NCBI GenBank assembly: GCA_913775975.1
Contig: CAJYLQ010000058.1
Location: forward strand, 1-37,074
Source: an uncultured Sphingomonas sp.
GTDB taxonomy: Bacteria > Pseudomonadota > Alphaproteobacteria > Sphingomonadales > Sphingomonadaceae
Reading direction: 5' to 3'
Length of the DNA stretch: 37,074 bases
Shown one piece after another: positions 31,262 to 37,074 of this stretch. Below the pieces are notes generated by a model. That model was not told the origin of the DNA and searched no databases. It saw only the letters and a program-made list of their open reading frames with translations. The position numbers were made by a program, and so were the translations under genes. Position 1 is the stretch's first letter. Every line of letters begins with the position of its first letter.

Positions 31262-32226
31262 CCCGGCCCGCGCGTCTCACCGCGCTGGCGCTCTCGGTGC
31301 TGCTGCTGGCGGGCCTGTCGCTGATGTGCGGCAAGACCTGGGTGCCGCCGTCCGCCTGGTATGACGGCGATCCGCGCTGGTGGCTCATCATGGAGCTGCG
31401 CGTCCCGCGCGCTGTGCTGGCGATGGCGCTGGGCGCGGGGCTGGGCCTGTCGGGCGCGGTGCTGCAGGGCTATCTGCGCAATCCGCTGGCCGATCCGGGG
31501 GTGGTCGGCGTGTCCTCGTCGGCGGCGCTCGGCGCGGTGGCGGCGCTGGTCGCGGGGGCGAGCAGCGGACTCGCCGTGTTCGGCGCGGCGATCGCGGCGG
31601 CGGCGGGCGGCATGGCATTGCTGGCGGCGCTGACATGGCGGTCGGACAGCACCGTCACCTTTGTGCTGGCGGGCACCGTACTGGCGAGCCTGGGCGGTGC
31701 GCTGACCGCGTTCCTGATCTCCATCGCGCCCGATCCCTATGCGGTGGCGGAGATCATGGACTGGCTGATGGGCGCGCTGACCGATCGCGGCTGGGCGGAC
31801 GTGATCCGCGCGGTGCCGCCGATGCTGGTCGGTGCGCTGCTGCTGGCGCTGACCGCCCCCGCGCTCGACGCGCTGGCGCTGGGCGAGCCGGCGGCGCGTT
31901 CGCTCGGGGTGCGGCCCGGCCGGGTGCGCGCGCTGGTCGTGATCGGCACCGGGCTGGTCGTCGGCGCGGGCGTGGCGGCGACGGGGGTGATCGGCTTTGT
32001 CGGGCTGGTCGTGCCGCACCTGCTGCGCCCGATCTTCGGCCATCGTCCCGGCGCGCTGCTGCTGCCCTCCGCGCTGGGCGGCGCGGCGCTGGTGGTGGCG
32101 GCCGACAGCCTCGTCCGCCTCGCGCCGGGGGCGGGGGAGGTGCGGCTGGGCGTCGCGATGGCGATGATCGGCGCGCCCTTCTTCCTCGCGCTGCTGGTCG
32201 GATCGCGGAGCGCGGGATGGCGCTGA
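31258..32226 (+). CDS. btuC: Vitamin B12 ABC transporter permease (BtuC/FecCD type)
   Basis: The 322-residue integral membrane protein has about ten helices. FecCD-family markers are RVPRAVLAMALGAGLGLSG, LQGYLRNPLADPGVVGVS and GFVGLVVPHLLRPIFGH. The last is the coupling segment contacting the ATPase. The ATG at 31258 overlaps the btuF stop (ATGA). By context it imports cobalamin; the same family also transports heme and siderophores. Confidence 0.92.
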   Translation: MTRPARLTALALSVLLLAGLSLMCGKTWVPPSAWYDGDPRWWLIMELRVPRAVLAMALGAGLGLSGAVLQGYLRNPLADPGVVGVSSSAALGAVAALVAGASSGLAVFGAAIAAAAGGMALLAALTWRSDSTVTFVLAGTVLASLGGALTAFLISIAPDPYAVAEIMDWLMGALTDRGWADVIRAVPPMLVGALLLALTAPALDALALGEPAARSLGVRPGRVRALVVIGTGLVVGAGVAATGVIGFVGLVVPHLLRPIFGHRPGALLLPSALGGAALVVAADSLVRLAPGAGEVRLGVAMAMIGAPFFLALLVGSRSAGWR

Positions 32227-32972
32227 TATTGGACGACGTGTCGGTGCGGCTGGGGCGGCGGCAGGTGCTGTCCGGCCTATCCGCCCGGTTCGAGCCGGGG
32301 CGCGTCACCGCTATCCTGGGCCCCAACGGCGCTGGCAAGTCCACGCTGTTGAAGGCGGCCGCCGCCTTGCTGCCGGTGGACGGCCGCGCGTTGCTGGGCG
32401 AGGAGGATATCGCGCGGCTGGCGCCCGCCGCCCGCGCGCGCTGCATCGGCTATCTGCCGCAGGACGCGCGCGTCCACTGGAACATGCTGGTCGAGGAGGT
32501 CGTCGCGCTCGGCCGGCTGCCGCATGGCGACCGGGCGGCGGGTGCGGTTTCGGCGGCGATGGCGATCACGGACACCGGGGTCTTCGCGCATCGCCCCGTT
32601 GGCGAGCTGTCAGGCGGCGAGCGGTCGCGCGTGATGCTGGCGCGCGTGCTGGCGGGGGAGCCGCAATGGGTGCTGGCGGACGAGCCGCTCGCCAATCTGG
32701 ATCCCGCCCATGCGATCGACATGCTCGACCGACTGCGCCAGATCGCGCGCGAGGGTGCCGGCGTGATCGTCGTGCTGCACGATCTGGCGCAGGCGGCCCG
32801 CGCGGCGGACGACGTGCTGTTGCTGACCGCCGCCGGCCGCGTCGCCGCGTTCGGCGCGGCGGCCGACGTGCTGACGCCGCCGCTGCTGGAGGCGATCTTC
32901 GGCGTGGAGGTGGGGATGATCGAGCGGGACGGCCGACGCCTGCCCGTCGCGCTCGGCCGCAGCAGAGGGTGA
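32217..32972 (+). CDS. btuD: Vitamin B12 ABC transporter ATP-binding protein
   Basis: The 251-residue ATPase has Walker A GPNGAGKST (35-43), the Q-loop YLPQD (79-83), the signature LSGGE (131-135), Walker B WVLADEPL (151-158) and the H-loop in VVLHDLAQA. The ATG at 32217 overlaps the btuC stop by 10 bases. It is the last recognisable B12 gene of the operon; alr follows after 34 bases. Confidence 0.92.
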   Translation: MALILDDVSVRLGRRQVLSGLSARFEPGRVTAILGPNGAGKSTLLKAAAALLPVDGRALLGEEDIARLAPAARARCIGYLPQDARVHWNMLVEEVVALGRLPHGDRAAGAVSAAMAITDTGVFAHRPVGELSGGERSRVMLARVLAGEPQWVLADEPLANLDPAHAIDMLDRLRQIAREGAGVIVVLHDLAQAARAADDVLLLTAAGRVAAFGAAADVLTPPLLEAIFGVEVGMIERDGRRLPVALGRSRG

Positions 32973-33006
32973 CGAACCGGCCGGCGCGCCCTATGCGGCG
33001 GACACG

Positions 33007-34044
33007 ATGACCGATCACGCGCTTCCGCTGCGCCTGCGCCTCGATGGCGCGGCACTGGTCGCCAACTGGCGATATCTCGACCGGCTGAGCGGATCCGCCG
33101 CCTGCGGCGCGGCGGTGAAGGCGGACGGCTATGGCCTGGGCGCCGATCAGGTCGCGCGGCGGCTGGTGGCGGCGGGGTGCCGCGACGTGTTCGTCGCGAC
33201 CTGGGCGGAGGCGGCGGCGCTGCCGGCGCTGGGTGTCAGCCTGTCGGTGCTGCACGGCGTCCGGGCGGAGGATATGGCGCTGGCCCGCTCCGGTATCGCC
33301 CGGCCGGTGCTGAACACGCCCGCGCAGGTCATGCGGTGGAAAGATGCGGGCGGCGGCGCGTGCGACGTTATGGTCGATACCGGCATGAACCGGCTGGGGA
33401 TCGCCCCCGCCGATATCGCCGACGGCCTGCTGGATGGCCTGGCGCTGGAGACGCTGCACAGCCATCTCGCCTGCGCGGACGAGGATTCGCCGATGAACGC
33501 GCGCCAGCGCGATGCCTTCGCCGCCCTCGCGGGGCGGACGGGCGCGCGGCGGATGAGCCTTGCCAATTCGGCGGGGATCGCGCTGGGGCCGGACTATCGC
33601 TTCGACCTTACCCGGCCGGGGCTGGCGGTGTATGGCGGCATCCCGCGCGGTGAACTCGCGGAGGGGCTGGCCCCCGTCGCGACGATCGAGGCTCAGGTGC
33701 TGCAATGCCGCATCGTACCGGCGGGCGGCACGGTCGGCTACAACGCGACCTGGACGGCCCCGTGCGAGACGCGGGTGGCGATCGTCAATCTGGGCTATGC
33801 CGATGGCTATTGGCGCGGCTTTTCCGGGCGCGGCACCGCCAGTGCCGGCGGGGTGGCGATGCCCGTTCTCGGCCGCGTATCGATGGACCTTCTCGCGCTC
33901 GGCAACGATGCGGCCGGGGTGGGGGAAGGCGACTGGGTGACGTTGCCAAACGACCTGCCCGCCGCCGCCGCGCTGTCGGGCATGTCGCAATATGAGTTGC
34001 TGACCGGGCTGGGATCGCGCTTCGAACGGCGCTGGACGGACTGA
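33007..34044 (+). CDS. alr: Alanine racemase
   Basis: The 345-residue PLP enzyme interconverts L- and D-alanine for peptidoglycan. The PLP-binding Lys is K38 in AAVKADGYGLG and the second catalytic residue is Y245 in VGYNATW. Other family segments are NSAGIAL, RPGLAVYGG and GRVSMDLL. The gene starts with ATG 34 bases after btuD, on the same strand, and may be cotranscribed with the B12 operon, although no functional link is apparent. It converges with hslU, 18 bases away. Confidence 0.93.
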   Translation: MTDHALPLRLRLDGAALVANWRYLDRLSGSAACGAAVKADGYGLGADQVARRLVAAGCRDVFVATWAEAAALPALGVSLSVLHGVRAEDMALARSGIARPVLNTPAQVMRWKDAGGGACDVMVDTGMNRLGIAPADIADGLLDGLALETLHSHLACADEDSPMNARQRDAFAALAGRTGARRMSLANSAGIALGPDYRFDLTRPGLAVYGGIPRGELAEGLAPVATIEAQVLQCRIVPAGGTVGYNATWTAPCETRVAIVNLGYADGYWRGFSGRGTASAGGVAMPVLGRVSMDLLALGNDAAGVGEGDWVTLPNDLPAAAALSGMSQYELLTGLGSRFERRWTD

Positions 34045-34062
34045 GCCGCCCAGCGCCAAGGC

Positions 34063-35358
34063 TTACAGGACGAAGCGGCTGAGGTCCGCGTTGCGGGCGA
34101 TGCCGGCCAGCTGCTTGTCGACATAGGCCGCGTCGATCGTCAGCGTCGTGCCGCCGCGATCCTCCGCGTCGAAGCTGACCTCTTCCAGAAGCTTTTCCAT
34201 CACCGTCTGCAGGCGGCGGGCGCCGATATTCTCGACCTGCCCGTTCACCTCCGCCGCGATCTTCGCCACCGCGGCGATACCGTCTTCGGCAAAGGCGATC
34301 TCCACGCCCTCGGTGGCCAGCAGCGCGCGATACTGGGCGGGCAGCGACGCCTTCGTATCCGACAGGATCGCGACGAAGTCCGCCTCGGTCAGCCCCTTCA
34401 GCTCGACGCGGATCGGCAGGCGGCCCTGCAATTCGGGCAGCAGGTCCGAGGGCTTGGCGACATGGAACGCGCCGGATGCGATGAACAGCACATGGTCCGT
34501 CTTCATCGGGCCGTATTTGGTCGCGACGGTCGTACCCTCGATCAGCGGCAGCAGGTCGCGCTGCACGCCCTCTCGGCTCACCGAGCCGCCCCGCACGTCG
34601 CTGACCGCGATCTTGTCGATCTCGTCGAGGAAGACGATGCCGTTCGCCTCCGCATCCGCCAGCGCGGTGCGGTTGACGTCGTCCTGGTCGAGCCGCTTGT
34701 CCGCCTCTTCCTCGACCAGCTTCTCCCAGGCGGCCGGCACGGTCAGCTTGCGCCGCTTGAGCGGCTGGCCGCCGCCCAGCGACTTCATCATCTCGGTCAG
34801 GTTGATCATCTGCGGCGCGCCGCCGGGGATCTCGAACGGCGTGGCGGGTGCCTGCTCCACCTCGATCTCGATCTCGGTCTGCTCCAGATGCCCGTCGCGG
34901 AAGCGCTGGCGGAAGCTTTCGCGCGTCGCCTGGCTGGCATCCTTGCCGACCAGCGCGTCGAGCAGGCGCGCCATCGCCGCCTCCTCCGCCTTGTCCTTGA
35001 CCGCCACCCGGCGGCGTTCGCGTTCGAGCCGGATCGCTTCCTCGACCAGGTCGCGGGCGATCTGTTCGACGTCGCGGCCGACATAGCCGACCTCGGTGAA
35101 CTTGGTCGCCTCGACCTTCACGAACGGCGCGTCGGCGAGCTTGGCGAGGCGGCGGCTGATCTCGGTCTTGCCGCAACCGGTCGGCCCGATCATGAGGATG
35201 TTCTTCGGGCTCACCTCATCGCGTAGGTCGGGCGAGAGCTGCTGCCGGCGCCAGCGGTTGCGCAAGGCGACCGCGACGGCGCGCTTCGCGTCCTGCTGGC
35301 CGATGATGTGCGCGTCGAGGGCGGCGACGATCGCCTTGGGAGTCAGATTGTCTTGCAT
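34063..35358 (-). CDS. hslU: HslU ATPase subunit of the HslVU protease
   Basis: The 431-residue AAA+ unfoldase feeds substrates to HslV. It begins [15 protein letters not shown], Walker A is GPTGCGKT (58-65), the ring motif RDLVEEAIR and GYVGRDVEQ follow, an I-domain insert covers about 110-230, Walker B is [10 protein letters not shown] and the C-terminal end is the conserved SRFVL that docks into HslV. The ATG at 35358 lies 10 bases after the hslV stop. Confidence 0.96.
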   Translation of the reverse strand: MQDNLTPKAIVAALDAHIIGQQDAKRAVAVALRNRWRRQQLSPDLRDEVSPKNILMIGPTGCGKTEISRRLAKLADAPFVKVEATKFTEVGYVGRDVEQIARDLVEEAIRLERERRRVAVKDKAEEAAMARLLDALVGKDASQATRESFRQRFRDGHLEQTEIEIEVEQAPATPFEIPGGAPQMINLTEMMKSLGGGQPLKRRKLTVPAAWEKLVEEEADKRLDQDDVNRTALADAEANGIVFLDEIDKIAVSDVRGGSVSREGVQRDLLPLIEGTTVATKYGPMKTDHVLFIASGAFHVAKPSDLLPELQGRLPIRVELKGLTEADFVAILSDTKASLPAQYRALLATEGVEIAFAEDGIAAVAKIAAEVNGQVENIGARRLQTVMEKLLEEVSFDAEDRGGTTLTIDAAYVDKQLAGIARNADLSRFVL

Positions 35359-35368
35359 GGAATGTCCG

Positions 35369-35920
35369 TCAGTTCGCGCTGTCGAGCGCTTCGAGGGTGA
35401 CGCGATCGTTGGTGTAGACGCACAGTTCGGCGGCGATGGCCAATGCCTTGCGCGCGACCTTCTCCGCATCGCCTTCGTAATCGGACAGCGCGCGGGCGGC
35501 GGCGAGGGCGAAATTGCCGCCCGATCCGATCGCGGCGATGCCGGCCTCGGGTTCGAGCACGTCGCCATTGCCGGTGACGACCAACGTCACGTCCTTGTCG
35601 GCGACGATTAGCATCGCCTCAAGATTGCGGAGGAATTTGTCGGTGCGCCAGTCCTTGGCCAGTTCGACCGCGGCGCGCAGCAATTGACCCTGATGGCGCT
35701 CCAGCTTGGCTTCAAGCCGTTCGAACAGGGTGAAGGCGTCGGCGGTGGCGCCGGCGAAGCCCGCAATCACCTTGCCATCGCCCAGCGGGCGGACCTTGCG
35801 CGCATTGGGTTTCATCACCGTCTGTCCGGCCGAAACCTGCCCATCCCCCGCGATCACCACGCGACCGCCGCGACGCACGGATACAATCGTGGTGCCGTGC
35901 CACACCGTCTCTTTGCTCAT
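35369..35920 (-). CDS. hslV: HslV peptidase subunit of the HslVU protease
   Basis: The 183-residue N-terminal nucleophile hydrolase carries a nine-residue prosegment (MSKETVWHG) before the catalytic Thr (T10 of [10 protein letters not shown]). Alphaproteobacterial HslV proteins often have this prosegment, whereas E. coli HslV starts at Thr right after Met. The segment [10 protein letters not shown] and the [14 protein letters not shown] block are typical. The ATG at 35920 is the start; a longer open frame upstream overlaps an intergenic palindrome and the endolysin and is not coding. Confidence 0.95.
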   Translation of the reverse strand: MSKETVWHGTTIVSVRRGGRVVIAGDGQVSAGQTVMKPNARKVRPLGDGKVIAGFAGATADAFTLFERLEAKLERHQGQLLRAAVELAKDWRTDKFLRNLEAMLIVADKDVTLVVTGNGDVLEPEAGIAAIGSGGNFALAAARALSDYEGDAEKVARKALAIAAELCVYTNDRVTLEALDSAN

Positions 35921-35964
35921 GGGCGCGGATATGGGGAGGGCGTTGGCGTGTGCAAGCGGGCGTG

Positions 35965-36101
35965 AAAATCCTCCCCGGCACGGGGGGGACCAGCGAAGCT
36001 GGTGGAAGGGGTGGGCCTCGCAGCGCGACGGTTCCGTATGTGGACACCCCCCTCCACCATGCTTCGCATGGTCCCCCTCCCCGTGCCAGGGAGGAGCTTT
36101 T
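35965..36101. repeat. Large imperfect palindrome between hslV and the holin gene
   Basis: The arms at 35965-36014 and 36045-36101 are inverted copies with some gaps and mismatches; the left opens AAAATCCTCCCCGGCACG and the right ends CGTGCCAGGGAGGAGCTTTT. Each arm has its own small hairpin (ACCAGC-GAA-GCTGGT on the left, ACCATG-CTTCG-CATGGT on the right). The right arm overlaps the holin stop codon by 2 bases. It lies just upstream of hslV and may terminate holin transcription. Elements like this are frequent in sphingomonad intergenic DNA. Confidence 0.8.
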
Positions 36102-36510
36102 ACTTCTCCACCCCCTTGGCCTTCCCCCAGGCGCGGGCTGCGGTGTAGCCCAGGTATCCGGTGCCGAAGAGGGCGTAGAGTTCCTCCGGGATGCCGCGCA
36201 GATACGCGGTCATGCCGCGTGCGATGCCGGCGGCCATGTCGGGCTGTACCGCCGAGATCAGCCCCATCGGGATCGCCCAGAGCAGGAGCGCGTACATGAC
36301 GTAGAGGAAGCCGGGCCGTGCGCGCGAGGTCCACGGGTCGGTCGACTGCGCCTCCGCGACGATCGCCGACAGCTGCGCCTTTACCCGGTCGAGATCGGCG
36401 GTGGATTCGAGTTTCAGCAGTTCCAGCTTGGCCGCATCGCGGGCCTTGGGATCGGGGATCAGCTTGTCGAGCAGCGCCGCGATCGGCGCGATGAGCGTGT
36501 TGAGCATCAT
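36100..36510 (-). CDS. Holin of the 3-TM type
   Basis: The protein has about 136 residues. It opens [20 protein letters not shown], has a charged helical linker ([20 protein letters not shown]) with a [11 protein letters not shown] segment that is typical of phage and gene-transfer-agent holins (PF11351-type), then helices at [20 protein letters not shown] and near [28 protein letters not shown]. ATGs at 36516, 36510 and 36507 are possible; AGGA 5 bases upstream favours 36510. The gene follows an endolysin fragment by about 38 bases. Together they form a lysis cassette. Confidence 0.8.
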   Translation of the reverse strand: MMLNTLIAPIAALLDKLIPDPKARDAAKLELLKLESTADLDRVKAQLSAIVAEAQSTDPWTSRARPGFLYVMYALLLWAIPMGLISAVQPDMAAGIARGMTAYLRGIPEELYALFGTGYLGYTAARAWGKAKGVEK

Positions 36511-36548
36511 GTTCATCCTGTCGTGGAAGTTGGCGAAGATTGGGCGAA

Positions 36549-37034
36549 TCAAGCGATGCGCTGCGCCAGCCAGCCGTAGAGAAAGGCTTCGTTGGCGGGG
36601 CGCGTTTCGGCGAGGTGGAGATAGCGTTCGCCCTGCAAGGCGTTGATCGCCTTGACCAATACCGCCTCGGCCGATGCGCCGCGGGTGGCGAGCAGGGTGT
36701 CGAGCGCGTGCAGCGTCTGAGCGCCAATGTTGGCGTCGATGGTCAGGTCGGCCCAGTCGCGCTGTTCGCGGTTGAGGGCGTTGAGGACGCGTTGGAGGAA
36801 GGTCGCGGCGACGGCCGGTCCCATGTTGACGCCGGTGTCGAACAGTTCGGCGGCGAGCCGCGGCGCGCGGGTCGCGACGCCTGCGAAGTTCGGCGCCTGC
36901 CAATAGCGGGCGCGATAGATGCGCGCGGCGAGCGGGCGGGGCAGGTCACGGATGGGGCCGGCATAGCCTTCGGCGCGGGCATCTATCGCGCCCGCTACTG
37001 GCGGGCGCCGAACTTCGCAGCCGTCGCCATCCAC
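36549..37034 (-). pseudogene. GH108 endolysin, C-terminal part (N-terminus missing)
   Basis: The reading frame covers the second half of a glycoside hydrolase family 108 muramidase: ARAEGYAGPIRDLP, IYRARYWQAPNF, FDTGVNMG, FLQRVLNALN, and a C-terminal peptidoglycan-binding tail with [14 protein letters not shown]. The catalytic Glu in the EGG(Y) motif should lie about 60-80 residues upstream of IYRARYW, but it is not in frame: upstream of about 36979 the DNA is an inverted copy of the same gene. The GTG at 37034 is therefore an arbitrary start. The fragment is either truncated or the join is an assembly fault. It is paired with the holin. Confidence 0.75.
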
Positions 37035-37074
37035 GCACCGGCCCTCGCCGCCGAACTGTTCGACACCGGCGTCA
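36827..37074. repeat. Inverted duplication of the endolysin gene at the window edge
   Basis: The arms 36827-36922 and 36979-37074 are inverted copies with 86 of 96 matches and no gaps, separated by 56 bases. The right arm runs off the window. The differences change amino acids (for example YWQ versus YWR, and GVATRAP versus AVAIHAP), so the arms are two diverged versions, not one sequence read twice. Confidence 0.85.
36981..37074 (+). pseudogene. Plus-strand GH108 endolysin fragment, runs off window
   Basis: Read on the plus strand from 36981, the frame gives IYRARYWRAPNF, then PALAAELFDTGV, the same region of a GH108 endolysin as the minus-strand gene. The sequence before it (IAFGAG) is not the usual lead-in (…LP..AARIYR), so the N-terminal half is missing here too. 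The 3' part lies outside the window. Confidence 0.6.

Noticed and set aside
36517..36903. A 129-codon N-terminal extension of the holin frame
   Set aside because: It is out of frame with the endolysin gene on the same strand and Arg-rich; the holin begins at its MMLNTL start.
1..37074. tRNA, rRNA, CRISPR and insertion sequences
   Set aside because: No cloverleaf, repeat-spacer array or transposase-like frame was seen on either strand; only short palindromic elements are present.

Overview
The window looks like chromosomal DNA from a sphingomonad-type alphaproteobacterium (Sphingomonas or a close relative). This rests on the very high GC content, alternative GTG/TTG starts, a cytochrome bc1 tail, HslV with an alphaproteobacterial-style prosegment, Tat-tagged periplasmic enzymes, palindromic intergenic repeats built on a CCCCGGCGAAGGCCGGGG core, and xylX/xylB genes of the Caulobacter type. 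No species can be named from the sequence alone. I found no tRNA, rRNA, CRISPR array or transposase.

Layout. 1-1543: end of the cytochrome bc1 operon (petB tail, petC), closed by a strong intrinsic terminator. 1714-2166: a Gly/Tyr-rich lipoprotein. 2235-5636 (minus): a tightly spaced run, ychF, HAD hydrolase, single-PAS protein, MaoC-like hydratase, secreted protein. 5717-7114 (minus): a small membrane protein, a TIGR02466-like 2OG-Fe(II) oxygenase and an unknown protein. A possible Fur box lies between this group and a divergent hemerythrin-like helical protein (7270-7716). 7772-8326 (minus): dcd. 8587-11572: a TldD/TldE pair in which only TldD carries a Tat signal. 11646-11751: a paired REP-like palindrome. 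11775-19402: a six-gene envelope operon with overlapping or near-abutting genes (DUF4159, MoxR ATPase, DUF58, BatA-like, DUF4175-like, and a membrane protein of unknown function). 19366-20352 (minus): a Tat-tagged SDR with Arg at the usual catalytic Lys position. 20462-22497: xylX-xylB of the oxidative (Weimberg) xylose pathway, behind a promoter with two LacI-type operator-like repeats. 22618-24291: a membrane diguanylate cyclase. 24386-24592: a small membrane protein. 24640-28114: acyl-CoA ligase, xseB, ispA, coaD. 28310-34044: a cobalamin riboswitch, btuB, a BtuF-like lipoprotein, btuC and btuD, followed by alr. 34063-35920 (minus): hslVU. 35965-36101: a large imperfect palindrome. 36100-37034 (minus): a holin and the C-terminal part of a GH108 endolysin. 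The window ends inside an inverted duplication of that endolysin.

How the genes work together. The btu genes form a self-contained B12 uptake route under riboswitch control: outer-membrane receptor, binding lipoprotein, permease, ATPase. XylB oxidises xylose and XylX dehydrates 2-keto-3-deoxyxylonate; the intermediate enzymes are not in this window. The MoxR/DUF58 operon has the layout of a chaperone-type ATPase acting with vWA and membrane partners at the cell envelope; its substrate is unknown. The holin/endolysin pair stands without other phage genes and could be a prophage remnant or a lysis module for a gene transfer agent.

The points most worth checking are the xyl operators, the isolated lysis cassette with its edge duplication, possible Tat hitchhiking of TldE on TldD, the YxxxR SDR, and the uncharacterised envelope operon.
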